Program-made: the position numbers and the translations under genes | Notes under the pieces: model-generated | Database searches by the model: none | Told to the model about the DNA's origin: nothing | What the model saw: the letters and a program-made list of their open reading frames with translations, nothing else | From: CAXQZM01 sp965229645 | GTDB taxonomy: Bacteria > Pseudomonadota > Alphaproteobacteria > UBA7985 | Direction of reading: 5' to 3' | Assembly: GCA_965229645.1 (NCBI GenBank) | Contig: OZ245893.1 | Coordinates: 1,364,001-1,428,000 of the forward strand | Length of the DNA stretch: 64,000 nt | Shown: piece after piece, positions 27,213 to 35,807 of the stretch | Position numbering within the stretch: the stretch's first letter is position 1 | How the letters are laid out: each line of letters begins with the position of its first letter

Positions 27213-30008
27213 CTAAACCTTGAACACCTTCATCACTTCATCGCCGAAATGGTTGATCACTTTGACGGCAATGCGGCCCGAGGCAGGCCGTTCAAAGGGG
27301 CGACTGGTGTCGGAATAGAGGGTTTCCCAAGCCTCCTGATCGATTTCGGCTTTCAGGGTGGTTTTCAGCTTTCCATAAGGGTCATTGCCGCCCAAAAAAT
27401 AGGCGTGGCGGACGAAAAAACTGGCCTCGTCATAGTCGGTATCGATGAACCAGGCCGCGATGTCCTTGGTCTCACTGGCGCGGACATCACCTGTTGAGGG
27501 GTCGAAGACATCCATGCCGTGGATTTTGACCCGAAGGCTTCCATCCTCCCCGTTGATGATTTCCATATCGGGTTCCCCAAAGACGACAAAGGGATTTCCT
27601 GCCTTGGTATTTTTCAGGCTGTCGGCCATGTGCAGATCGGGGTTGATCTTGGCACGGAGGATTTTGAGGCGGCCAAGATGCCTCATGTCGGCGCACATGG
27701 CATCAAAAGCAAAACCGCAGGCAATGAGAATATCAAAGCCGCCATCCATGGCTTCACGAGCGGCGGCAGTAAGGTCAAGTTTTTGGATGGTGCCGAATTC
27801 AGGGCCGACAAAGATGGCGGCGTGGCGCTCGACTTCTTGATCGGTGCCTTCGCCTTCCAGATAGCGGCCATCGGCAAAGACAAAATCGCCCATCCACGGG
27901 GTGACAGCAGTGAATTCGATGCGGTCCTGCTTGTCGGCCTGGCTCACGCCCGCCATTTCCAGGTGTCGCAGCACCACCTCGCCAAAGTCTGTGGGGTTAT
28001 CGACTTTCTTGCGTTCCTTGAGCCTCGCTTCACTGGCTTCCAAGACGTCAAAGGGTTCGTCTTGCTCATTGAGGGCGAAGGCGCGGTGGGGGGAAAGACT
28101 TTCAACGGTAAAGGGTCCCGCCACACGTACCTTGGTTTTGTCCTCATAAGGGCGGTCATAGAGGTATTCGACATCGGCATTGCGGGCGATGCTGGCGTCA
28201 ATTTTCCGCTGGCGCTCAATACGCGCCTGCCACCAGGCGGCATGCGCTTCGGCGGCACGGCTGGGCCAGTTGGGATCGGCCTCGCGGGGGATTTGCCATT
28301 CTTCCCACGATTGAGTGAGGGCGTCGTTGAGCTGGACGCGCAAAGGCTCCAGTGTTTCCTGATGCTCCGCCCAAAGCACATCAATCTCTTGATTGTTGGC
28401 GATGGATTTGAGGGTAACGTGCGGCGCACGTTCATAAACAAAACCCTCGCGCACATTGTTGGTGTAACGTTTCCGCGCGCTAAGTTTTCTGGTCAGTTTC
28501 CCCTCTTTCTCTGCACCTTTGGCGCTGTCGGTGAGAAGATAATAGGGATAGCGTGCCGCCATGATCCGTTGGCGGGCTAAGGCTAAGGCAACGCGGCTCG
28601 TATCAATCGTGATCCATCGTCTGCCCCATTGCTCTGCAACCGCCGCGGTGGTGCCTGAGCCGCAGGTAGGGTCCAAGACCAGATCGCCAGGGTCAGTCGC
28701 CATTAGCAGCAAACGTTGAACAACTTTCTCAGCGGTTTGAACAACATATATTTTTTCCATTCCACTGCCTGAGGCAGTATCCGTCCATAAGTTACTTAGC
28801 TCTTCTACTGGATAATCACCAAAAAATCTAAGGCTGGCAACGGATTTTCCCTGCCTCATCAACCGGCCTGATTTTATGATCCTCTTCGAACTATCTTCTG
28901 TAAAGCCCCACCATCTATTGCCAGGAAAGTACTCCTTTCCTTCAAACAATAATGGGTATCTTGATCCTGGTCCGGGTTTGGTAAATGAAACAAGACGGCA
29001 TAGCTTATCTCTAATGATGGTGGGGTTAGATTTTTCATGATCAGATCGAGTTCGAATACCAAAATTGTCATAGACGCTCGTGTATTGTCCCAAATCATCC
29101 AAGCGTTTTTGTATCAAATATTTGCGATACTTGAACTGTGTGGTTTTTGAAAACCACAGTAAATAATTCAATCTTCTAGGCAATCCAATTGACCCGAGAG
29201 CACCAGCTTTCACGAAAGAAATTTGAGCCTGAAAGTTTGATATTCCAAATAATTCGTCCAGAATTGTTCGTAGAAAATGAACGTTTTCTTCACCAATTTG
29301 CACAAAAATTGAGCCGCTATCGGTGAGCAGATCCCGCGCCAGAACCAGGCGATCACGCAAGTAAGAAAGATAGGAATGAATGCCGTCTTTCCAGGTATCG
29401 CGGAAGGCGCGGATTTGCTCTGGTTCGCGGGTTAGGTCGCCGTCTTTGCCATCCTTCACATCTCGGCTCTTAGTGGAGGGTTGCCAGTTTGAGCCAAACT
29501 TGATCCCATAGGGTGGATCAAAATAGATGCACTGCACCTTACCGCGTAGGCTTTCCCGTTCGGCTAGGCTGGCCATGACTTGCAGGCTGTCGCCCAAGAT
29601 CATTCGATTTGACCAGTGCTGATCATGCGCGTAAAACTCTAGGCGGGCCTTATCATTGTCCAGGCCATTGAAATCCGCGAAAAGATCGGGGGCCTCGCTG
29701 GCGTCCGTCTCGCGCTTGACCGTTTGCTTGCGCAGGTTGTCGATGATCGCCTTGGGATGAATTTTCTCCTGGATGTAAATGGGGGGGACTTTGACGGTCA
29801 GGTCACGGGCGTCTTGTGCATCCTTGCCCCGCCAGACCAGTTGGGGGTCTAGGTCCGTATTGCGGGCATATGTCAGTTTAGGAATGGGCGCGTCTTGTTC
29901 TGCGCGCGCCTGAAACCCTTGCATCTCGGCGGTCGGGATATTCTTACGGCTAGCCTCTTCATGCCCATAGGCTTCAATCGATTTGGGGTGTTTTGGGGCT
30001 CTAGCCAT
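27213..30008 (-). CDS. Site-specific N6-adenine DNA methyltransferase, type III Mod-like (beta class)
   Basis: This 931-residue methyltransferase has motif IV DPPYGIKFGSNW near residue 163 before motif I LDPTCGSGTTAAVAEQWGRRWITID near 460, the beta-class order used by type III Mod proteins. It methylates adenine using S-adenosylmethionine. The middle region between the motifs would contain the target-recognition part. It is longer than most Mod proteins (600-700), with an additional C-terminal 350 residues of unknown role. It lies 5 bp after the ORF6N stop and 4 bp before the RelE-helicase gene. The central part (28700-29300) is noticeably AT-rich, as expected for a diverging recognition domain. 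Confidence 0.88.
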   Translation of the reverse strand: MARAPKHPKSIEAYGHEEASRKNIPTAEMQGFQARAEQDAPIPKLTYARNTDLDPQLVWRGKDAQDARDLTVKVPPIYIQEKIHPKAIIDNLRKQTVKRETDASEAPDLFADFNGLDNDKARLEFYAHDQHWSNRMILGDSLQVMASLAERESLRGKVQCIYFDPPYGIKFGSNWQPSTKSRDVKDGKDGDLTREPEQIRAFRDTWKDGIHSYLSYLRDRLVLARDLLTDSGSIFVQIGEENVHFLRTILDELFGISNFQAQISFVKAGALGSIGLPRRLNYLLWFSKTTQFKYRKYLIQKRLDDLGQYTSVYDNFGIRTRSDHEKSNPTIIRDKLCRLVSFTKPGPGSRYPLLFEGKEYFPGNRWWGFTEDSSKRIIKSGRLMRQGKSVASLRFFGDYPVEELSNLWTDTASGSGMEKIYVVQTAEKVVQRLLLMATDPGDLVLDPTCGSGTTAAVAEQWGRRWITIDTSRVALALARQRIMAARYPYYLLTDSAKGAEKEGKLTRKLSARKRYTNNVREGFVYERAPHVTLKSIANNQEIDVLWAEHQETLEPLRVQLNDALTQSWEEWQIPREADPNWPSRAAEAHAAWWQARIERQRKIDASIARNADVEYLYDRPYEDKTKVRVAGPFTVESLSPHRAFALNEQDEPFDVLEASEARLKERKKVDNPTDFGEVVLRHLEMAGVSQADKQDRIEFTAVTPWMGDFVFADGRYLEGEGTDQEVERHAAIFVGPEFGTIQKLDLTAAAREAMDGGFDILIACGFAFDAMCADMRHLGRLKILRAKINPDLHMADSLKNTKAGNPFVVFGEPDMEIINGEDGSLRVKIHGMDVFDPSTGDVRASETKDIAAWFIDTDYDEASFFVRHAYFLGGNDPYGKLKTTLKAEIDQEAWETLYSDTSRPFERPASGRIAVKVINHFGDEVMKVFKV

Positions 30009-30013
30009 GAGTC

Positions 30014-30886
30014 CTATTCCTGATCAACATTTGCATTAATTGTTAGTAATGGCAGGGCTGTTCCATCAAATTGCTGAACAAACCCCATGACTGGGGCTGG
30101 GTCTTGTGCATCAATGCGCGACATCAAGTCTTGCATCGTGCTCATTGTGTCTTTGATTGCTGCAATTTCTTCCCGCACAGCCTGCGCATTTAACTTGCGT
30201 GCTTCTGCCAACGCTCTTTCCCGTTCTGCCCATGTGCGCTCGGCCTCTGCCAGCTTTAGATGAATATCTGCATCGATACCTTTAGTCGCCATTTGATTGC
30301 GACTTAACAGGGCTTTGGCCTCATCAAAGGCTGTTCCTGCTAAGGTTTTTAGTTGCTCGCCCACTGCTGGGGTCCCCTTTTCTGCCCGAACCTCTATATC
30401 TGCTATAGCTTGTGTCATCCTACCCACATGGCGGGCTATTGTCTCCCTTAGGGGATGTAGGGGGTTTTTCTTGGGGATACCCATATTTTGAACATTCAAT
30501 TGCCCCATAACGCTGCTGAATGTTTCAACGATGATTTTCAATGTTGCAACCGCCCTGGGTGATTTCAGAACTGATGCGGCCATCATGACCCCATCGCGTG
30601 TGAAAACCCAGGGTGGAGCCCTGCGGCCGCCCCAGGTAGGGCGACTTGAGATCACAGCCTGTGATTTCAAGTTTTCAAACTCGGAACTGCTTAGCTGGAA
30701 TGCGTAGTCCTCCCCAAATCGCTCTATGTTTCGCTTAACGGCTTGGTTTAAGGCCCGTGTTTCAACTGAAAACAGATCAGCGATGCTTGTATCTATCATA
30801 ACCACCCGATCCCGCACCTTGATTAGATGGGGCTTGGTATCTGGTACCTCATCCAAATGGGCAACTTCCTCAGACACTTCATTCAT
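30014..30886 (-). CDS. ORF6N-domain (KilA-N-related) DNA-binding protein
   Basis: This 290-residue protein has an ORF6N domain at about 20-125 (VVMIDTSIADLFSVETRALNQAVKRN, FQLSSSEFENLKSQAVISS, WGGRRAPPWVFTRDGVMMAASVL). The C-terminal half is helical and coiled-coil-like (AEAERTWAERERALAEARKLNAQAVREEI). ORF6N proteins are thought to bind DNA and are common in phages and defence islands. It is inserted between the Res-like and Mod-like genes. A 26-bp palindrome lies 17 nt upstream of its ATG, and an almost identical palindrome occurs inside its own codons 73-81, so autoregulation is plausible. The ATG start is supported by the conserved N-terminal spacing. Confidence 0.85.
   Translation of the reverse strand: MNEVSEEVAHLDEVPDTKPHLIKVRDRVVMIDTSIADLFSVETRALNQAVKRNIERFGEDYAFQLSSSEFENLKSQAVISSRPTWGGRRAPPWVFTRDGVMMAASVLKSPRAVATLKIIVETFSSVMGQLNVQNMGIPKKNPLHPLRETIARHVGRMTQAIADIEVRAEKGTPAVGEQLKTLAGTAFDEAKALLSRNQMATKGIDADIHLKLAEAERTWAERERALAEARKLNAQAVREEIAAIKDTMSTMQDLMSRIDAQDPAPVMGFVQQFDGTALPLLTINANVDQE
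30645..30670. promoter_or_regulatory. Palindrome inside the ORF6N gene, copy of the upstream operator-like site
   Basis: CTTGAGATCACA-GC-CTGTGATTTCAA on the + strand. On the coding strand it encodes the conserved NLKSQAVIS segment of the ORF6N domain. It matches the intergenic palindrome at 30903-30928 at 24 of 26 positions. It could be a second binding site or the coding ancestor of the upstream site. Confidence 0.6.
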
Positions 30887-30902
30887 TTCAATACCCTACG
30901 AT

Positions 30903-30928
30903 CTTGAGATCACAAACTGTGATTTCAA
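30903..30928. promoter_or_regulatory. 26-bp palindrome between the Res-like and ORF6N genes (candidate operator)
   Basis: CTTGAGATCACA-AA-CTGTGATTTCAA on the + strand, with core ATCACA-N3-TGTGAT. It ends 17 nt before the ORF6N start codon and would overlap the leader or ribosome-binding region of the ORF6N-mod-helicase unit. No poly-T follows on either side, so a terminator is less likely than a protein-binding site. Confidence 0.6.
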
Positions 30929-30936
30929 ACTCTCCC

Positions 30937-33900
30937 CTATTCGCCGCTTTGCTTAATCGCTTCATCTATGGTCTGACGTAATCGCGCTGGGATCTCAAAA
31001 GGTTCCTGGAACTCAACGAAGGCCCAGCGACCATGCGCGCCGCTGCCGTTGATCGCGGGCAGCCACTGGGTGCGCATGGTCTCGGCTTTCTTCGCCGCGT
31101 CTTCACCGCGATAGCCTTTGATCTCGATGATGAGGTTCAACAAATCATGGTCACCGCGCCCATCATCCACGCGCACGATAAAATCAGGGCGATAGGCGCG
31201 CTGTTGCCCGTTCAACTGATAGGGCACCTCAAATCCCAGATTATGGTTCTTTACATAGGCGCGCACCGCCTCATGCCCCTGCAGGGCGCGACAACACTCC
31301 TTCTCCCAATCGCTATCCAAGACACAATAGTTGATGTGGCAGCGGTTCGGGGCAGTTTTCCATAGGTCCTGACCTGTGTTGAACCCTACGTACTTCGTGG
31401 ACCCTTGGGGCATATAGGGATCGAGCAGCGGTTTGATCTGTGCTTCGCCCCCGTCCTCAGATTTAATCGCACTGTAGATGATATCGCAAACCTCTTGCAG
31501 GATCAGGGGGATGAGGATTTGGCGCGGACGGACTCCCCCAACACACTCAAAGTAACGATCGTACCACTGCCGCACGATCCGTTTCACCGCTGGGAACAGA
31601 TGAACAGGGGTTTCATCCGCATAATTGTCTTTGATGCGGGTATCGAGCAGTGTTTTGGTGAGCCAATAAATGATCTCCGAGGGTCTGTCGCCGCTGGTCT
31701 CCAGTGCCTTCATGATATAGTCTTCGCCAACGATGCCCGCCATATCGGTCTCCCCCGCGCCAACCTTTTGCGGGGACAACACATAGGAACTGTCATCAGA
31801 AAAGTCCGCCACCAGCCTTTGGCTTGGCAGTTGCTTGCGATATCCCGTCACGCGGGGAAAGGTGATTTCTAGCGCCGAACGCTCTTCGAGCGCTTCCACA
31901 CGTGTCTTTGGCGCGGATTGCGGCGCGGTGGGCTTGATCGGTTGATTCGTCGTAAATTCAAATGGGATGCCAAGAACTTCGGCATATTCAACATCAAAGT
32001 GCCCATTTTCGTTCAACTCGTAGGAGGCTCGGCGCAATCCACGGCCCACCACTTGTTCACACAAGAGTTGCGTCCCAAAGGCGCGAACGCCTAGAATGTG
32101 GGTGACGTTGTTGGCGTCCCAACCCTCGGTCAGCATGGAAACTGAGACAACGCAACGAATGCTTGCACCCAACTTTCCAGCCTTGCCGACCGTATTCATG
32201 ACCTCCCGCAATATGTCGGTATCTGTGATCTTCTCCGCCGCGCCCGCACCCTCACGCTGGGCAACCTCGCGGCGGAATTGGTCGATCTCTGTTGCGAAAG
32301 TCTCGCGGAAATCCTTAACAATATCCTTACCACTCTCCTTACCACTCTCTAGCTGATAGCTGTCAACCAGCAGCGTATGCGGGCGCGGATTGCGCGACCC
32401 TGTGGTGGTGTTGAAGTTTGAAAAGAGCGGGAATTTTCCTTTTTCAAAGCCCGCAGGGTTGCCATCCCCGTCCTGCTTTTCATAGCCTGAGACCAGATCG
32501 TAGATGAGTTTTGATGTTGAGGTATTGTTGCAAACAATAATCAGGGCAGGCGGCACCCAATCATCATCGGTTTCCGCGTCCAGATCAGTCGGCACATTTG
32601 GTCTCGCAGCCTGCCGCCACGCATCGAAGGTTGCCTTGTAGTGACCATAGAGATTTTCCAGCGCCGTTTGCAACAGCACGGGCAGTTGCTGCGGATCGCC
32701 TTGCGTTGCGCCTCTGCCCACCTTGGGCAAGCCTGGGTCGTCCTTTATGTGTTTCCAAAGGTCGCGAAACTTCGGCACATCTGCATCAACCGTATTGTCC
32801 GCAACGGGCATGCGCGGCAGTTTCACGATGCCGCACTCAATCGCGTCCATCAGCGAAAAATCACTCACCACCCAGGGAAATAGGGTACCCTCTACATAGC
32901 CCGAGCCACGAAGGAAGAAGGGGGTTGCGGAAAGATCGTAGGTCGCAATCAATCCGCCTTTGCGTTTGGTGTCTTTGGCAAGGACACGATTGAACGCCTC
33001 TAGGCCGTTGATCCAAACCCGCGCTGCTTCGGCATCCTCTTTGGCTTGGGCTTTCTCCTCCCGCGTCATGGCGACCTGTTCTTCGCTGGTCGGACGCTCA
33101 CGATAGCAATGGTGCGCCTCATCATTGATGGCAACAACGGGACCGATGCCCATGAGGTCAGCGGCAACGCGGCGCACCATCGCACCTTCGGTTTCGGTGG
33201 TTTGCAGTTTGCCCCGTCGCCCTTCCAGGGCGCGGCGCGTGCCCTTGGAGATGTCCAAAGTCTCCCGCAATTTGAAAGCATGGTAGTTGGTGATGACAAC
33301 AATCGCTTTCTTGATGTCGGCCCGCATATCGATAGGCACCAGCTCGCGCGCATCGTAGTAATTTTCGCTGTCCTCAGGCCGCAGAACATTCAGGCGGTCA
33401 CGAATGGTGATGCCAGGCGTGACGATAAGGAACCCGCGACTAAAACGGTTTGAGCCAGGCATGCGAACAGCATTGAGCGTTTGCCAAGCAATCATCATGG
33501 CCATGACGGTGGTTTTGCCAGCACCTGTCGCGAGCTTCATGGCGATACGGAACAGATCGGGATTCGCGTCCTTGTTCGCCTGCTGAATTTGCGCCAAAAC
33601 GCGCTTGCCCTGCACATGTTTTGGGGCCGATTCCGTGAGCCAAATCAGGGTTTCGACGGCTTCCAACTGGCAATAAAAGGGCTTGATCCCCTGAAATTCG
33701 TGACCGCGCCAGTGCTGCAATAAACGCTGTGTAGTTGGTGACACTTGCCAATCGCGTGGGTTGGGCAGTTGACGCCAGTTATCGACTTGGGCGCGAATGC
33801 CGTTCACAAATTCCGTCAGGTCGTAGTTCAGGCCAGCGTCGCCATCGATAGCATCCTGGTTGGTTTGGCCGAGTTCCAACTGAACGCCAGCACGGCCTCG

Positions 33901-34089
33901 ACGCCTCGGCTTAGGGTAGGGGCTAATCAAGTCGCATTTTCGGCGTCGATGAATAACCTTGTTGGTCGGCGCACCATCCTTGAGCTCATGATGGCGGGTG
34001 GGGACCTCATAAGGGGAATTCAAAATGGGTTGTTCAAAGAAATCAACCTGCTCCATGTTTGCCGCTCTCCTTCGGTTCCAGCGCGTCAC
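30937..34089 (-). CDS. DEAD/DEAH-type restriction endonuclease subunit (type III Res-like)
   Basis: This 1050-residue protein begins NMEQVDFFEQPILNSPYEVPTRHHEL soon after the start, a hallmark of large Res-like restriction enzymes. SF2 helicase motifs are Walker A LATGAGKTTVMAMMIAWQ (about 186-203), the DEAH box NDEAHHCYRERP (about 322) and the C-terminal RecA-lobe motifs SMLTEGWDANNVTHILGVRAFG with QVVGRGLRR. A PD-(D/E)XK-like nuclease site is seen at the C terminus (YRPDFIVRVDDG ... NLIIEIKGYRG, about 970-1000). It would translocate or loop DNA and cut unmodified targets. The start gives MTRWNRRRAANME; the second Met at residue 12 is an equally plausible start. It is the first gene of the operon. 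Confidence 0.88.
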   Translation of the reverse strand: MTRWNRRRAANMEQVDFFEQPILNSPYEVPTRHHELKDGAPTNKVIHRRRKCDLISPYPKPRRRGRAGVQLELGQTNQDAIDGDAGLNYDLTEFVNGIRAQVDNWRQLPNPRDWQVSPTTQRLLQHWRGHEFQGIKPFYCQLEAVETLIWLTESAPKHVQGKRVLAQIQQANKDANPDLFRIAMKLATGAGKTTVMAMMIAWQTLNAVRMPGSNRFSRGFLIVTPGITIRDRLNVLRPEDSENYYDARELVPIDMRADIKKAIVVITNYHAFKLRETLDISKGTRRALEGRRGKLQTTETEGAMVRRVAADLMGIGPVVAINDEAHHCYRERPTSEEQVAMTREEKAQAKEDAEAARVWINGLEAFNRVLAKDTKRKGGLIATYDLSATPFFLRGSGYVEGTLFPWVVSDFSLMDAIECGIVKLPRMPVADNTVDADVPKFRDLWKHIKDDPGLPKVGRGATQGDPQQLPVLLQTALENLYGHYKATFDAWRQAARPNVPTDLDAETDDDWVPPALIIVCNNTSTSKLIYDLVSGYEKQDGDGNPAGFEKGKFPLFSNFNTTTGSRNPRPHTLLVDSYQLESGKESGKDIVKDFRETFATEIDQFRREVAQREGAGAAEKITDTDILREVMNTVGKAGKLGASIRCVVSVSMLTEGWDANNVTHILGVRAFGTQLLCEQVVGRGLRRASYELNENGHFDVEYAEVLGIPFEFTTNQPIKPTAPQSAPKTRVEALEERSALEITFPRVTGYRKQLPSQRLVADFSDDSSYVLSPQKVGAGETDMAGIVGEDYIMKALETSGDRPSEIIYWLTKTLLDTRIKDNYADETPVHLFPAVKRIVRQWYDRYFECVGGVRPRQILIPLILQEVCDIIYSAIKSEDGGEAQIKPLLDPYMPQGSTKYVGFNTGQDLWKTAPNRCHINYCVLDSDWEKECCRALQGHEAVRAYVKNHNLGFEVPYQLNGQQRAYRPDFIVRVDDGRGDHDLLNLIIEIKGYRGEDAAKKAETMRTQWLPAINGSGAHGRWAFVEFQEPFEIPARLRQTIDEAIKQSGE

Positions 34090-34716
34090 TTAACTGGGGC
34101 ACCTATGGATAAACAGAATCATTTTCGCCGCCTTAGGTCGCGTAGCAGGTCAAATTGAGGAGAGCAGTCCACCCCGTTTCCACTTCCACGGGAGCCACCA
34201 ATCGATGCTGGACCCGCGACGTCGCTCCGCTCAAAGCGTCAGGCCTCCGATTGCGGCCCCAAAAAAACCGATTCCAAAGGGCAAAAACAGGGCGTAAAAC
34301 CAATTGAACAGGCCCGTTTTCCGAATAACAGGAAAGGTGCAAAAATCCCCCATAGAATAAGGCTTTCAGGGCCGCAGCCATGCCCCCAAAACCCCAAAAA
34401 ACCGCCATTTTCCCCCAAATTTAGCAAATTTCCCTGTTTCCGAGTTTTTCGCGGCTGTTCCCCCCTTGGAAAGGTGCGCCCTTCGGCACCGCACAAAGCT
34501 CGTGCCGTCCGCACGTCCTCCCACCAATCGATGCTGGATCCCGCGACGTCGCTTCGCTCCGCGCTGGATAACGTCGGGTGGGGGCTTGCTGAATATAGAC
34601 CACCCATCCACCCTTTTCCTGGGCCTGGTTATTAGGGGTTGAGAATGATGTAGTTGACATTTTTAGCGGCAGGAATGGTCTTGCCGACGATCCGATCTTT
34701 TTACTAGAGACCCTTC
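34090..34716. other. Intergenic region with a direct repeat, upstream of the Res-like gene
   Basis: About 630 bp without a supportable gene. A direct repeat beginning CCACCAATCGATGCTGGA and continuing through GCGACGTCGCT is present at 34195-34232 and 34521-34560 with few differences. The stretch between them is rich in A runs. The promoter of the four-gene restriction operon should lie near 34090-34200 on the minus strand but no consensus boxes are clear. Confidence 0.5.
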
Positions 34717-35322
34717 CTACAAGTCTTGCGTTCTAAATTCGCTGTAACCTTCATAGTAGTAACTAACATCAATACCTTTCATGAAGAGCGCACGATCATC
34801 AATCGCGTGTGTTAGTGCGTTTCCCAATAGGACCTTAATCTCCACATCCTTCACAACGCTCCGCTCCATGGCTGCGAGGTAGTCATCCTTATCGACCTGA
34901 TTCCAATCGATCACCTGTTTCAGACCACTCTTTAGCATGAGATCAAGCCAAATGCGCGTCGCGCGACCATTGCCCTCGCCGAAGGGGTGCGCGACATTCA
35001 TCTCAACGTATTTTTCAATAATCTGATCGAAACAACTCTGTGGCATGGCGTCAATATGCCGTAATGAAGTGTCAAGATACATCAGAGGCGCAAACCGAAA
35101 GGCTCCCTTGGCCATGTTCACATCGCGAATTTTCCCAGCAAAGTCATAAATATCCTCGAATAAATAGGTATGAATGTCCGCCAATCCTCTAAAGGTTCCC
35201 ACCTCGAGTTTCTCGAGATCACCCGAGTCATAGAGCGTTCGTGCTTTTTGCTTGCTGATCTTCTCTTCGGCCTTGGCAAGGTCAATTTGATCTGTGAGCC
35301 CAAGCTTGTTTTTAAGAACCAT
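34717..35322 (-). CDS. fic: Class III Fic-domain AMP-transferase (self-inhibited)
   Basis: This 201-residue Fic protein has the catalytic motif AHPFGEGNGRATR (about 121-133; HPFxxGNGRxxR) that transfers AMP from ATP to target hydroxyls. The flap region KGAFRFAPLMYL precedes it. The C terminus carries SYYYEG, the (S/T)xxxE(G/N) inhibitory motif placed after the Fic core as in Neisseria NmFic, so it is a class III enzyme needing no separate antitoxin. Known relatives adenylylate GyrB and ParE and arrest growth. A GGAGGAGG ribosome-binding site lies just before the ATG. No antitoxin-like gene is seen upstream. It sits alone between the restriction operon and the GIY-YIG remnant. Confidence 0.9.
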   Translation of the reverse strand: MVLKNKLGLTDQIDLAKAEEKISKQKARTLYDSGDLEKLEVGTFRGLADIHTYLFEDIYDFAGKIRDVNMAKGAFRFAPLMYLDTSLRHIDAMPQSCFDQIIEKYVEMNVAHPFGEGNGRATRIWLDLMLKSGLKQVIDWNQVDKDDYLAAMERSVVKDVEIKVLLGNALTHAIDDRALFMKGIDVSYYYEGYSEFRTQDL

Positions 35323-35519
35323 AGGCCTCCTCCGTCAGGCTTCGCCCGAACCATTCCCCTGTCTGGTCATCTAGCCCTCCTCGTCTTGTGAGCCATTCAA
35401 CTGCGCACCCTGCCACGCGCCGAGAGATTGCGTCGCCGCCTCAAGCTGCCATGCGTCGCACCCATTTGAAGGACGCTCGAAAACAACAGCCGCCGCCGCG
35501 CCTCTGCACGTGCCAGCAG

Positions 35520-35642
35520 GGCCATGAGACGGGATCGGGGGCTTAAGACCACATGGCCCATCCAGTTCATAATTTCCGCCGTGATCAGGCCACTGACCGT
35601 GCCATCGACCAGGTGCATGCGAATGGTGCGTCCCGAAATCAT
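35520..35642 (-). pseudogene. Truncated GIY-YIG-type nuclease family gene
   Basis: The first 40 residues (MISGRTIRMHLVDGTVSGLI, then TAEIMNWMGHVVLSPRSRLMALL and ARAEARR) match the conserved N-terminal module of proteins annotated as GIY-YIG nuclease family in defence islands. The following sequence diverges into Arg/Ser-rich out-of-family residues, and the GIY-YIG core itself is missing. The remainder of 35323-35807 has no other supportable gene. It is most likely a deletion remnant. Confidence 0.5.
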
Positions 35643-35807
35643 GACTGCTCGCTACCAGGATTGACCTCAGAAGGGAACCAGGTGCCGAGGCCGCAAGGGC
35701 GGGGTCGTGTGGCACCCCTCGCCATGGGTCCGCTATCGTGATATACGGGGACCTATGGTTGCCACTCCGACGCCTCGACCCTTCCCCATCAACAGGGCCA
35801 AATAGAA

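Noticed and set aside
30903..30928. The palindrome as a terminator of the Res-like gene
   Set aside because: No T tract follows the stem on either strand and the stem is only moderately GC-rich; operator-like reading preferred.
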